Positions 16,887 through 26,027 of a stretch of 64,000 nucleotides of DNA are shown piece after piece. Position 1 is the first letter of the stretch. Every line of letters starts with the position of its first letter. A program made the translations under genes and the position numbers. The notes under the pieces were generated by a model. That model searched no databases. It had not been told where the DNA came from and saw nothing but the letters and a program-made list of their open reading frames with translations. This DNA comes from an uncultured Eubacteriales bacterium. GTDB lineage: Bacteria; Bacillota; Clostridia; Oscillospirales; Acutalibacteraceae. Location: positions 8,546 to 72,545 of the forward strand of contig CAKRRH010000007.1 in assembly GCA_934394855.1 (NCBI GenBank), given 5' to 3'.

Positions 16887-17438
16887 TTACATCAGCGAAT
16901 GGTCGTATACCGCTCGTTCTCCCCCGACAAATCTGAGTCTTGTTCGTGCGCATATGATCGGCGCCTGACCGATTTGCTTGATTGACAGTCTGACCGGTAC
17001 TGCAACTCTTTTCAGATGCATTCCGATCAAAGTGCCGCCAATGTCAATTCCGGCGTCTGCCTGAATATAATCGGTTGCAACCGGTTCGGAAAATCCGTTA
17101 TATGCCGCAACTCCGAATGCACCGCCTGCGTGAGGCTGGGGAATGAGGTTGACCTGTTCGAGATTGTGTTTAACCAAACATTCATGCTCGATAATCAGCG
17201 AACGGTTAGTATGCTCACAGCACTGCGCCGCAAGATAAATTCCTTTAGGTGAAAGAACCGAAGTGATTGCTTCAAACAGCACCTTGCCGACATCAGCCAC
17301 CGAATGTGTGCCGATTTTCTCACCGATAACCTCACTTGTTGAACAGCCTACAACCATAATATCGCCGGCTTTCAGCTTAGCGGTTTCGCAAAGCTCAGTT
17401 ACAGCGGTGATTGCCTCATCTTTGATTTTATCTAACAT
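16887..17438 (-). CDS. DUF436 (TIGR01440, YwlG-like) protein
   Basis: This is a 183-residue conserved protein of unknown function. Recognisable blocks are VVGCSTSEVIGEKIGTHS, LAAQCCEHTNRSL, HAGGAFGVAAY, DAGIDIGGTLIGMH and the C-terminal RPRFVGGERAVY-like motif. Length is typical of the family. It follows pfkA by 24 bases on the same strand and ends at a strong terminator, so pfkA and this gene likely form one transcript. No catalytic role can be read from the sequence. Confidence 0.87.
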   Translation of the reverse strand: MLDKIKDEAITAVTELCETAKLKAGDIMVVGCSTSEVIGEKIGTHSVADVGKVLFEAITSVLSPKGIYLAAQCCEHTNRSLIIEHECLVKHNLEQVNLIPQPHAGGAFGVAAYNGFSEPVATDYIQADAGIDIGGTLIGMHLKRVAVPVRLSIKQIGQAPIICARTRLRFVGGERAVYDHSLM

Positions 17439-17462
17439 ATATAAACACTGTCCTTAAAGTAA

Positions 17463-18428
17463 TCAGATGTTAATATCGTTTGCTATGTTGTAAAGGTCCA
17501 TGTCAAATGTGCGATCCATCTGAAGAGCTTCATAGATGTCAAAATCAACGATTTTTGAATTGCGGATTGCAACAACACGGTTGCCGATGCCCTGTGAAAG
17601 GATCTCGACCGCTTTATGACCCATTTGGCTTGCAATAACACGGTCACGGAGCGAAGCGTTACCGCCGCGCTGAACATGACCGAGAACTGTTGCACGGCTC
17701 TCGATGCCTGTTTTCTCTTCGATTTCCTTAGCAAGCTCGTTTACATGGCCAACGCCTTCGGCAACAACAATGATGAAGTGCTCTTTGCCTGTTTTTTCGC
17801 CGTTTTCGATTTTCTGAATGATCTCATCGACCGTTGTCTTAACCTCAGGAACAAGAATCGCTGTTGCGCCGACTGCAATACCTGTATGAAGCGCAATGTC
17901 GCCTGCGTTTCTGCCCATAACTTCACAGATTGAGCAGCGTTCATGTGACTGAGCGGTATCACGAAGCTTATCGATCATCTCGACAGCTGTGTTCATTGCG
18001 GTATCAAAACCGATCGTTTCGTCTGTGCAGGCAATGTCGTTATCGATTGTGCCCGGAAGACCGACGCAGGGAATTCCATGAAGTGAAAGGTCACGAGCGC
18101 CGCGATATGAACCGTCGCCGCCGATTACAACGCAGCCGTCAATGCCATATTTTTTGCAGGTAGCAAGAGCTTTTTGCATACCTTCTTCTGTTTTAAATTC
18201 AGGACTGCGGGCAGTATAAAGAACAGTACCGCCACGATGAATTATGTCGGAAACCGAACGAAGATCCATTTCAAAAACATCATCATGAATCAGACCGTTG
18301 TATCCACGGCGAATGCCATATACTTTAATGCCCTTTGAAAGAGCCGCACGGGCAACTGCACGAACAGCCGCATTCATTCCCGGAGCGTCGCCGCCGCTTG
18401 TAAGAATACCAATAGTTTTAACTTCCAT
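17463..18428 (-). CDS. pfkA: 6-phosphofructokinase
   Basis: Phosphorylates fructose-6-phosphate to fructose-1,6-bisphosphate, the committed glycolytic step. The 321-residue protein has ILTSGGDAPGMNAAVR (ATP site), IGGDGSYRGA with Gly in the ATP-dependent rather than PPi-dependent signature, and LPGTIDNDI containing the catalytic Asp. Length is that of the allosteric bacterial PfkA. The ATG follows a TTTGGAGG Shine-Dalgarno. Confidence 0.96.
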   Translation of the reverse strand: MEVKTIGILTSGGDAPGMNAAVRAVARAALSKGIKVYGIRRGYNGLIHDDVFEMDLRSVSDIIHRGGTVLYTARSPEFKTEEGMQKALATCKKYGIDGCVVIGGDGSYRGARDLSLHGIPCVGLPGTIDNDIACTDETIGFDTAMNTAVEMIDKLRDTAQSHERCSICEVMGRNAGDIALHTGIAVGATAILVPEVKTTVDEIIQKIENGEKTGKEHFIIVVAEGVGHVNELAKEIEEKTGIESRATVLGHVQRGGNASLRDRVIASQMGHKAVEILSQGIGNRVVAIRNSKIVDFDIYEALQMDRTFDMDLYNIANDINI

Positions 18429-18689
18429 TTATACTACCTCCAAAGATGTTAAAAACACTTTTTAAGTGTGTGTTATAAATTTAAAAACAGCTTTTCGATT
18501 GATATAATTCAATTTATCGCCATTTTATATATGTTATTATTATAACAAGTAAATCTCACATTTTCAAGTGTAATTATTTAAAATTATGTTTAATAATATA
18601 CTGCTTTTTTATGCACTTTGCGGATATGCGGGAATATTGGTAACTAATGTATATTTTGTTGCATTTTTCCGAAAAATATTGTTTATGAC
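18429..18689. other. Divergent intergenic region pfkA/pncB
   Basis: This is A+T-rich DNA between the divergent pfkA and pncB genes. A short hairpin (AACACT/AGTGTG near 18454-18474) lies in the pfkA leader. No riboswitch or small gene was recognised; only the pncB promoter (listed separately) is clear. Confidence 0.5.
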
Positions 18690-18718
18690 TTGAAGTGACG
18701 GTGTTCAGATGATATAAT
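18690..18718 (+). promoter_or_regulatory. Promoter of pncB
   Basis: TTGAAG (18690-18695), 17-base spacer, TATAAT (18713-18718), 52 bases before the pncB start. Confidence 0.65.
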
Positions 18719-18769
18719 AAATACATTAGTAAAAATTTAAGGCATATAATATGAAAGGATATGTTATCT

Positions 18770-20224
18770 ATGGCTTATTTCGATAACTTTTCAATGCTCA
18801 CTGACTATTATGAATTTACAATGGCAAACGGATTTTATAATGCAGGAATGAAAGATAAAATCGCAGTTTTCGATATGTTTTTCAGACGGGTTCCAGACAA
18901 CGGCGGCTTTGCCGTAATGGCAGGCGTCGAGCAAATGATTGAATTTTTGAAGGATCTGCGTTTTGATGACAGCGACATTGAATTTTTGCGATCAAAGGGC
19001 ATTTTTTCAGAGAATTTCCTTGAATATTTGCGTGACTTCAAGTTTTCTTGCGATGTTTGGGCAGTACCCGAGGGCACTCCGATTTTCCCGAAAGAGCCTA
19101 TTGTTACGGTATGCGGCCCGATAATTGAAGCTATCATTGCTGAAACAATGATTTTGCTTTGCGTAAATCATCAATCGCTGATTGCAACAAAAGCAAACAG
19201 AATATCACGAGCAGCACAGGATCGTGCGGTAATGGAATTCGGCGCAAGAAGAGCGCAGGGAACAGATGCCGCAATTAACGGTGCAAGAGCTGCATATATC
19301 GGCGGCTGCAGCGGCACATCGGTTGCTCTTACCGACAAAACCTTCGGCGCACCGGCACTCGGTACAATGGCTCATTCGTGGGTTCAGATGTTTGACTCTG
19401 AATATGAGGCATTTTGCACCTATGCAAGACAATATCCCGACAACTGTGCTTTGCTTGTCGATACCTATAACACATTGAAATCGGGCGTTCCGAACGCAAT
19501 CAAGTGCTTTGACGATGTATTAAAGCCGATGGGCAAACGACCGAAATCGATCCGAATCGATTCGGGCGACATAACCTATCTTTCAAAGCACGCAAGAAAA
19601 ATGCTTGATGCGGCAGGTTATCCCGACTGCAAAATAATCGCTTCAAACTCACTTGATGAATATATCATCAGAGATTTGTTGATTGAGGGCGCAAAGATTG
19701 ATATGTTCGGCGTCGGCGAACGCATGATCACAGCGTCAAGCGACCCTGTTTTCGGCGGTGTATATAAGCTCAGCGCAATTATCAACGATGACGGGACAAT
19801 CGTACCTAAAGTAAAATTCAGCGACAATGTCGGCAAGCTGACTTTGCCCTGCTTTAAAAAGACCTATCGCTTGTTTGACAAAGAAACAGGCAAGGCGATG
19901 GCTGATGTCATTGCAATGCATGACGAAACGATTGACGAATCAAAGGAATATGAGCTTTTTGACCCCGATCATACATGGAAACGCAAGACTGTTTCAAACT
20001 TCATTGCAAGAGAGCTGTCTACAAAAATATTAGATAAAGGCAACTTGATTTATAAGACACCGAAGCTGTCTGAGATTCGCAAATATTGCTCGGAGGCAGT
20101 TGACACTATTTGGGATGAGGTTCAGCGTTTTGAAAATCCGCATACCTATTATGTTGATCTTTCGCAGAAATTGTGGGATGCTCGTGACGAGTTGCTTAAA
20201 GAATATACGGGTTTTAAAAAATAA
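18770..20224 (+). CDS. pncB: Nicotinate phosphoribosyltransferase
   Basis: Converts nicotinate and PRPP to nicotinate mononucleotide for NAD salvage. The 484-residue protein has the N-terminal LTDYYEFTMANGF, the phosphorylated-His region FGARRAQGTDAAINGARAAYIGG, GTMAHSW, LVDTYNT, IRIDSGD and the VGERM loop. ATG 18770 was chosen over ATG 18761 because GAAAGGA sits about ten bases before it but abuts the other. A lipoprotein gene follows after 18 bases. Confidence 0.94.
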   Translation: MAYFDNFSMLTDYYEFTMANGFYNAGMKDKIAVFDMFFRRVPDNGGFAVMAGVEQMIEFLKDLRFDDSDIEFLRSKGIFSENFLEYLRDFKFSCDVWAVPEGTPIFPKEPIVTVCGPIIEAIIAETMILLCVNHQSLIATKANRISRAAQDRAVMEFGARRAQGTDAAINGARAAYIGGCSGTSVALTDKTFGAPALGTMAHSWVQMFDSEYEAFCTYARQYPDNCALLVDTYNTLKSGVPNAIKCFDDVLKPMGKRPKSIRIDSGDITYLSKHARKMLDAAGYPDCKIIASNSLDEYIIRDLLIEGAKIDMFGVGERMITASSDPVFGGVYKLSAIINDDGTIVPKVKFSDNVGKLTLPCFKKTYRLFDKETGKAMADVIAMHDETIDESKEYELFDPDHTWKRKTVSNFIARELSTKILDKGNLIYKTPKLSEIRKYCSEAVDTIWDEVQRFENPHTYYVDLSQKLWDARDELLKEYTGFKK

Positions 20225-20242
20225 AACGGAGGGTTTTTGTTT

Positions 20243-20920
20243 ATGAAAAGAATAATATGTATTTTGCTTTGTCTTTGCACGATTTTAACCGCATTTTGTC
20301 TTAGTTCATGCACTAAAAACGACAATAATACCGAAGTTACCGCAAAACGCACCGGAATCACGACGCTTGAGGCTGTCAAAAAGGTCGTTATGCAGGGGAA
20401 AATTGACGGCGCTGAATTTGCACTCGGCACGAATCCTGATACTATTAAGCAAAAATACAGCACGACCGCCGCAACAAATGCAACAGGTGAGGTGCAGGGC
20501 GACGGAACTGTGTTTGATGTGACCGACAAGGGCGATTATACACGAATTATTCTCGGAACAGCGCAATATTTTTATCTTAACAAGGGCAAAGATCATAATA
20601 TATCGGTTGTGGCTTGTCTTGCCGACGCATTCGGCTTTAAGGTCGGCAACTGCTATTCCGACACTGTAATCGATTCGCTCGGCGAACCCGATTCCAAAGA
20701 TGTTCCTGCCGCAAAGGACCTCATATATACATTCGGTGTGCCGAGCAACGCAACTCGAATGACATATCTGATTGACAAATATCGTCTTGATTTTGTCTTC
20801 ACCGACGATAATTTGCTTGCAACCGTCTTGACCGATACATCCGTTTATAAAGATATGGGCAACTCTGCGACAACAGCCGCACCGACAACAACTGCGGCTA
20901 ATACTACCGCTAAAAAATAA
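20243..20920 (+). CDS. Lipoprotein of unknown function, Thr-rich tail
   Basis: This is a 225-residue secreted lipoprotein: a basic start, a hydrophobic helix, and lipobox LSSC with Cys about residue 23. The mature part contains two similar-looking modules (ALGTNPDTIKQKY near residue 54; VGNCYSDTVIDSLGEP near 136), each suggesting a short repeated beta-alpha unit like those of DUF4309-type proteins (tentative). It ends in a low-complexity Thr/Ala tail (SATTAAPTTTAANTTAKK). No family was recognised with confidence. A strong CGGAGGG Shine-Dalgarno supports ATG 20243 over TTG 20237. Confidence 0.7.
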   Translation: MKRIICILLCLCTILTAFCLSSCTKNDNNTEVTAKRTGITTLEAVKKVVMQGKIDGAEFALGTNPDTIKQKYSTTAATNATGEVQGDGTVFDVTDKGDYTRIILGTAQYFYLNKGKDHNISVVACLADAFGFKVGNCYSDTVIDSLGEPDSKDVPAAKDLIYTFGVPSNATRMTYLIDKYRLDFVFTDDNLLATVLTDTSVYKDMGNSATTAAPTTTAANTTAKK

Positions 20921-20939
20921 GCTTTGGGAGAACTATTAT

Positions 20940-21368
20940 ATGAAAATTATGTCGGTTGACTTGGGGCTTTCGAGGACAGGAATTGCTGTTTGCGATCCGT
21001 TTGAGATGTTAGCCTCTCCCGATTGCGTTATTTTTGAGAAAAAAGAAGAGCGATTGATTGACAAAATCATTGACAAAGCAAAGGAGCTTAATGTTTCAAT
21101 GATTGTTGTAGGATTGCCGAAAAACATGGACGGAACTGAGGGCGAACGAGCGCAGGAATGCAAACGAATCGCCGGAATCATTCATGAAAAATCGCAAATC
21201 GAAACAAATATGTGGGATGAAAGATGCACGACGGTCAGTGCGATAAATGCGCTTAATGTGACGAATACAAGAGGTGCAAAACGCAAGGCGGTCGTTGACG
21301 CAGTCGCCGCTGTCATGATTTTGCAGTCATATCTTGATTATCGTAAAAATCAGGGTATTAAACCGTAA
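20940..21368 (+). CDS. ruvX: RuvX/YqgF, pre-16S rRNA-processing nuclease / Holliday junction resolvase-like
   Basis: This is a 142-residue RNase H-fold protein. The motifs are MSVDLGLSRTGIAV (first catalytic Asp), IVVGLPKNMDGTEG, WDERCTTVSA (Glu/Arg) and the final DAVAAVMILQSYLD (last Asp). In E. coli YqgF processes the 5' end of 16S rRNA. It lies 19 bases after the lipoprotein gene and is followed by a strong terminator. Confidence 0.94.
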   Translation: MKIMSVDLGLSRTGIAVCDPFEMLASPDCVIFEKKEERLIDKIIDKAKELNVSMIVVGLPKNMDGTEGERAQECKRIAGIIHEKSQIETNMWDERCTTVSAINALNVTNTRGAKRKAVVDAVAAVMILQSYLDYRKNQGIKP

Positions 21369-21384
21369 ATTTAATATTGATTAT

Positions 21385-21417
21385 AAAATAACTCGGTCTT
21401 TACCGGGTTATTTTTTT
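21385..21417 (+). terminator. Terminator after ruvX
   Basis: A 13-bp stem (AAAATAACTCGGT / ACCGGGTTATTTT, one wobble), a 4-base loop and a T7 run. Confidence 0.88.
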
Positions 21418-21447
21418 GCAAAAATGCCCATACATAAAACAATTCCT

Positions 21448-21478
21448 TTGACAAATAATTTTAGTAAATCAATAAATT
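21448..21478 (+). promoter_or_regulatory. Possible promoter of the sugar ABC importer
   Basis: Consensus TTGACA (21448-21453) is clear; the best -10 is the weak TAAATT (21473-21478) at 19 bases. A degenerate -10 would fit an activator-dependent promoter. Confidence 0.4.
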
Positions 21479-21498
21479 ATTGTTAAAGGAGCAAAATT

Positions 21499-22836
21499 AT
21501 GAAACGAATATCAAAAATAATATCAATTATTATCTGTGCGGCGACGATGTGCTCGCTGTTTACAGCTTGCGGAAAAAATGACTCAAAAGTGACCGTGCGG
21601 TATTTGAATTTTAAACCCGAAGCGGCGGAAACATATGAGAAAATAGCAAAGGAATATGAAAAGGAAAAGGGAATCAAGGTCGTAATCGAAACAGCGGCGA
21701 ATAATCAATATGAATCGACGCTGACCGCAAAAATGGCTACAAAAGACGCACCGACGATATTTCAAATCAACGGTCCGAAAGGATATGTCAATTGGAGCGA
21801 TTATTGTGCGGATTTGAGCGACAGCGAGATATATAAACACCTCTCTGACAAGTCGCTTTCGATCGAGTCGGACGGCAAGGTTTACGGCATTCCGTTTGTT
21901 GTTGAGGGCTATGGAATCATCTACAACAAGGAAATCACTGACGAATATTTTAAAAGCGACTACAAATCAACTAAATTCAGCTCGATCGACGACATAAAAT
22001 CATTTAAGGATTTTAAAGAGGTGGTTGAGGATATGCAGAAAAATGCATCAAAGCTCGGAATTGACGGTGTATTTGCGGCAACATCACTCAAAAGCGGCGA
22101 AGACTGGCGCTGGCAAACTCATCTTGCGAACATTCCGATTTATTATGAATTTAAAAATGAAAACACCGACCTTACAAGTGATAAAACAAACAAAATCAGC
22201 TTTAAATATTCTGACGAATTTAAAAATATTTTCGATTTATATGTAAACAACTCAACCACCGACAAAAAGCTTCTCGGTTCAAAAATGGTAGATGAATCCA
22301 TGTCGGAATTTGCGCTTCATAAATGTGCAATGGTGCAAAACGGCAACTGGGCATGGAGTCAAATCAAAAATGTGTCGGGAAACAAGGTCAAGGAGGATAA
22401 TATTAAGTTTATGCCGATATATACGGGAATGGTCGGCGAGGAAAATCAGGGAATTTGCATCGGAACCGAGAATTATTTAGCAATCAACTCAAAGGCAAGC
22501 GATGATGAACAAAAGGCGGCGCTTGACTTCATAAATTGGCTTTACACAAGCGAAAAAGGCAAAGATTTTGTTACAAACGAGCTCGGATTTATTGCACCGT
22601 TTGACACATTCGGGGAGAATGATCTGCCGAGCGATCCGCTTGCTCGTCAGGTGAACGAATGGATGAACAAAAAAGAAGTCATGAACATTCCCTGGAACTT
22701 CACGATTTTTCCGTCAACAAAATTTAAAGAGGATTTCGGCTCATCGCTTTTGCAGTATGTTCAAGGCACAAAAAAGTGGGACGATGTAAAATCCGGTGTT
22801 GTTGAGAGTTGGGAAAAGGAAAGTCGAGCGTCATGA
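21499..22836 (+). CDS. Sugar ABC transporter substrate-binding lipoprotein (family 1)
   Basis: This is a 445-residue extracellular solute-binding protein of the MalE/MsmE cluster. It has a signal peptide with lipobox FTAC (Cys about residue 24), then RYLNFKPEAAETYEKIAKEYEKEKGI, the segment typical of the family N-lobe, VYGIPFVVEGYGIIYNKE, and QNGNWAW/GIGTENYLAINS-like motifs. It captures an oligosaccharide at the cell surface for the two permeases that follow. The substrate cannot be told from sequence alone. Shine-Dalgarno TTAAAGGAG precedes the ATG. Confidence 0.9.
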   Translation: MKRISKIISIIICAATMCSLFTACGKNDSKVTVRYLNFKPEAAETYEKIAKEYEKEKGIKVVIETAANNQYESTLTAKMATKDAPTIFQINGPKGYVNWSDYCADLSDSEIYKHLSDKSLSIESDGKVYGIPFVVEGYGIIYNKEITDEYFKSDYKSTKFSSIDDIKSFKDFKEVVEDMQKNASKLGIDGVFAATSLKSGEDWRWQTHLANIPIYYEFKNENTDLTSDKTNKISFKYSDEFKNIFDLYVNNSTTDKKLLGSKMVDESMSEFALHKCAMVQNGNWAWSQIKNVSGNKVKEDNIKFMPIYTGMVGEENQGICIGTENYLAINSKASDDEQKAALDFINWLYTSEKGKDFVTNELGFIAPFDTFGENDLPSDPLARQVNEWMNKKEVMNIPWNFTIFPSTKFKEDFGSSLLQYVQGTKKWDDVKSGVVESWEKESRAS

Positions 22837-22863
22837 ACCTCATATATTTAAGAAGGTTTTATT

Positions 22864-23709
22864 ATGAATAAATCAATCAGAAAATATTCTCCGATTTTCG
22901 TTCTTCCGACCCTGATTTGCTTTATCGGTGCGTTCATCGTTCCGTTCATCATGGGAATATATCTTTCGTTCACCAAATTTACAACTGTTGAAAATGCGGC
23001 ATTTGTCGGGTTTGATAACTATATTAAAGCATTCACCGAGGACACAGGTTTCACAGATTCGCTGATGTTTACTATCAAATTCACGGTTGTATCGGTCATC
23101 ACTGTTAATATTTTCGCATTCATTCTTGCTTTGTTGCTGACCCGTGCAATTAGGGGAACAAACCTCTTTCGTTCAATATTCTTTCTTCCGAATTTGATCG
23201 GCGGAATCGTCCTCGGATATATTTGGAACCTGATCATCAACGGTATTCTCGGCTTTTACGGAGTGGACATCACCTTCAAAGCGGAATATGGCTTTTGGGG
23301 ATTGATCGTGCTGATGAATTGGCAGTTGATCGGATATATGATGGTTATATATATCGCAGGACTGCAAAATATACCGCATGATTTGGTTGAAGCGGCACAA
23401 ATCGACGGCGCAAACAGAATGCAAACGCTGTTTAAAATCAAAATTCCGATGGTCATGCCGTCGTTTACAATATGTCTGTTCCTGACGCTTACCAATTCGT
23501 TCAAAATGTTTGACCAAAACTTAGCATTAACGGGCGGTGCGCCGAATAAAGAAACAAGTATGCTGGCACTCGATATATATAACACATTTTATTCACGCTC
23601 AGGCTATCAAGGAGTCGGACAGGCAAAGGCGGTCATATTTTTTATTATAGTAGCGGCAATTGCGCTGATTCAGTTAAAAATTACACGAAGTCGGGAAAAT
23701 GAAGCATGA
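22864..23709 (+). CDS. Sugar ABC transporter permease (MalF/UgpA type)
   Basis: This is a 281-residue inner-membrane permease with six predicted helices. The EAA loop reads LVEAAQIDGANRMQTLFKIKIPMVMP, the coupling helix for the ATPase. It forms a heterodimer with the next gene product. It starts 27 bases after the binding protein stop, the usual binding protein-permease-permease order. Confidence 0.93.
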   Translation: MNKSIRKYSPIFVLPTLICFIGAFIVPFIMGIYLSFTKFTTVENAAFVGFDNYIKAFTEDTGFTDSLMFTIKFTVVSVITVNIFAFILALLLTRAIRGTNLFRSIFFLPNLIGGIVLGYIWNLIINGILGFYGVDITFKAEYGFWGLIVLMNWQLIGYMMVIYIAGLQNIPHDLVEAAQIDGANRMQTLFKIKIPMVMPSFTICLFLTLTNSFKMFDQNLALTGGAPNKETSMLALDIYNTFYSRSGYQGVGQAKAVIFFIIVAAIALIQLKITRSRENEA

Positions 23710-23724
23710 ACGGGGGAGAGTAAA

Positions 23725-24564
23725 ATGAGAAAAAGACGGTTTATTTCAAATATGGCAACAACTCTCACACTATCGGTTTTGGCGGTATTATTCATTGCCC
23801 CGATTGTGATAGTTTTCATGAATTCGTTCAAAACAAAGTTCAACATTCTCTCATCACCGTTTCAATTTCCTAATGAAGAATCGTTTTCCGGTCTTGAGAA
23901 TTATATTAACGGAATGAACCAAGCGGGCATTTTGCAAAGCTTTCTGAGAACGCTGATAATCACAACAGGCAGTGTCTTGCTGATTATCATTGCAACATCA
24001 ATGACGGCATGGTACATTGCAAGAGTAAAGACACTTTTCACAAAAACGCTCTATTATGTGCTCGTTTTCAGCATGATCGTGCCGTTTCAAATGGTCATGT
24101 TCACAATGACCTATGTTGTGTCAAAAATCGGCTTTGACAACATTCTCGGAATCATTCCTGTATATCTCGGTTTCGGCGCAGGTCTTTCGGTATTCATGAT
24201 AAGCGGTTTTGTGAAATCCATTCCGCTTGAAATTGAGGAAGCCGCAACGATTGACGGCTGCAACCCGATTCAGACATTTTTCTATATTGTTTTTCCGATA
24301 TTAAAGCCGACCCTAATTACCGTTGCAATTCTTAACGCAATGTGGATTTATAATGACTATCTGCTGCCATATTTGGTGCTCGGAACATCTCAAAAAACAT
24401 TGCCTGTAACAATCCAAATCGCAATGCAAGGGGCTTATGGCGCAACGGACTGGGGCGGTGTAATGGCGATGCTGGTGCTTGCCGTTGTCCCGATTATCGT
24501 GTTTTATTCGACAATGCAAAAATATATAATCGGGGGCGTTGTCACGGGTGCCGTTAAGGGATAA
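23725..24564 (+). CDS. Sugar ABC transporter permease (MalG/UgpE type)
   Basis: This is a 279-residue permease with six predicted helices and the EAA loop EEAATIDGCNPIQTFFYIVFPILKP. It pairs with the preceding permease. No ATPase follows on this strand; the MsmX-type ATPase lies convergently just downstream and is probably shared by several importers. Confidence 0.93.
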   Translation: MRKRRFISNMATTLTLSVLAVLFIAPIVIVFMNSFKTKFNILSSPFQFPNEESFSGLENYINGMNQAGILQSFLRTLIITTGSVLLIIIATSMTAWYIARVKTLFTKTLYYVLVFSMIVPFQMVMFTMTYVVSKIGFDNILGIIPVYLGFGAGLSVFMISGFVKSIPLEIEEAATIDGCNPIQTFFYIVFPILKPTLITVAILNAMWIYNDYLLPYLVLGTSQKTLPVTIQIAMQGAYGATDWGGVMAMLVLAVVPIIVFYSTMQKYIIGGVVTGAVKG

Positions 24565-24608
24565 TTGAATAATCGACAACGAAATATTGCAAAATGCGAA
24601 TATTACCA

Positions 24609-24650
24609 CAAAAAATCCCGTCAAGGGTAAAAAATACCTTTGACGGGATA
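24609..24650 (-). terminator. Terminator after the MsmX-type ATPase (possibly bidirectional)
   Basis: A 15-bp stem (TACCCTTGACGGGAT with one wobble in the minus RNA) is followed on the minus strand by TTTTTTG. It lies between convergent transporter genes. Confidence 0.8.
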
Positions 24651-24677
24651 AATTATACTATTTTGGCAGAATCTAAA

Positions 24678-25847
24678 TTAGAAATTTTCTTTCTTGGGAC
24701 GCTCAATAGTAGCGATTGCAAGCTCTGTCTGCTTATCAAAGAGATAAAGCTTCTCAGGCTCGAATGTAACCTTGATGTCCATGCCCATTTTAGCAGTAGT
24801 TGTCGGAGCAACACGAGCCATTATGTAGCTACCTTCAACATTCATGTAGATGTATGTTTCAGCACCCATGAGCTCAGTAACTTCAACATTAGCATCAACA
24901 ATGCCGTCCGGAAACTCTTCAAGGAGCTTCGGCTCGTCATGAATGTGCTCAGGACGGATTCCGAGGATAACTTCCTTGTCAACATACTCTTCGAGAATGT
25001 TCTTCGGATTCTTTGACTCCGGAAGCTTGATGTTGAATTTAACGCCTTCACGATGCTTTGTATCTTCAGAACCAAACTGAACATAGAACTCACCGTTGTG
25101 CTTAACGATCTTAGCGTCAATGAAGTTCATCTGCGGTGAACCGATGAATCCTGCAACGAATGTATTACACGGATTGTCATAAAGGTGCTGAGGAGTGTCA
25201 ACCTGCTGAATAAGACCGTCTTTCATTACAACGATTCTGTCAGCCATTGTCATAGCCTCAGTCTGGTCATGAGTTACATAGATGAATGTGGTGCCGAGTC
25301 TCTGATGGAGCTTAGTAATCTCAGTACGCATCTGTGCACGGAGCTTAGCGTCCAAGTTTGAAAGCGGCTCGTCAAGCAAGAATACCTGAGGCTCACGAAC
25401 GATTGCACGACCGAGAGCAACACGCTGACGCTGACCGCCTGACAAAGCCTTCGGCTTTCTGTCAAGAAGGTGAGCAATGTCAAGGATTCGAGCTGCCTCA
25501 TCAACTCTGCGTTTGATTTCGTCACGCGGAGTTTTGCGAAGCTTAAGACCGAATGCCATGTTTTCAAAAACAGACATATGCGGATAAAGAGCGTAGTTCT
25601 GGAACACCATTGCGATGTCACGATCCTTCGGCGCAACATCGTTTACGAGCTTGTCGCCGATGTAAAGTTCGCCTTCTGAAATCTCTTCAAGACCTGCGAT
25701 CATTCGAAGTGTTGTTGATTTACCGCAGCCTGAAGGTCCAACGAATACGATAAACTCTTTGTCTTTGATCTCAAGATTAAAATCCGAAACAGCAACAACG
25801 CCGCCAGGATATTTCTTGTAGATTCCTTTGAGTGATAATCCTGCCAT
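24678..25847 (-). CDS. msmX: Multi-sugar ABC transporter ATPase (MsmX/UgpC type)
   Basis: This is a 389-residue ATPase with Walker A GPSGCGKST (about 38-46), Q-loop VFQNYALYPHM, signature LSGGQRQRVALGRA, Walker B VFLLDEPLSNLD and H-loop VTHDQTEA, then a C-terminal regulatory TOBE domain (about 240-380, GIRPEHI). MsmX-type ATPases serve several carbohydrate importers. It has its own promoter and lies opposite the importer that lacks an ATPase. Codon use looks strongly biased, as in a highly expressed gene. Confidence 0.93.
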   Translation of the reverse strand: MAGLSLKGIYKKYPGGVVAVSDFNLEIKDKEFIVFVGPSGCGKSTTLRMIAGLEEISEGELYIGDKLVNDVAPKDRDIAMVFQNYALYPHMSVFENMAFGLKLRKTPRDEIKRRVDEAARILDIAHLLDRKPKALSGGQRQRVALGRAIVREPQVFLLDEPLSNLDAKLRAQMRTEITKLHQRLGTTFIYVTHDQTEAMTMADRIVVMKDGLIQQVDTPQHLYDNPCNTFVAGFIGSPQMNFIDAKIVKHNGEFYVQFGSEDTKHREGVKFNIKLPESKNPKNILEEYVDKEVILGIRPEHIHDEPKLLEEFPDGIVDANVEVTELMGAETYIYMNVEGSYIMARVAPTTTAKMGMDIKVTFEPEKLYLFDKQTELAIATIERPKKENF

Positions 25848-25903
25848 AAGTTTTAATGTCCTCCTATTATAAAAGCAGTCCTCTGCTCATTAATGTTTAT
25901 ATA

Positions 25904-25932
25904 ATAATATCACAAACTTTGTTAAATTTCAA
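25904..25932 (-). promoter_or_regulatory. Promoter of the MsmX-type ATPase
   Basis: Minus strand TTGAAA (25927-25932), 17-base spacer, TATTAT (25904-25909). The 5' leader then contains a small AGCAG..CTGCT hairpin. Confidence 0.65.
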
Positions 25933-26027
25933 TCAAAAGTTGTTCCAAAATATATTCAGAATGTTTGTATAATATCACTATATTTCAATATTCGATTACA
26001 AAAAATAATGCAAAATAGTGAACCTTA

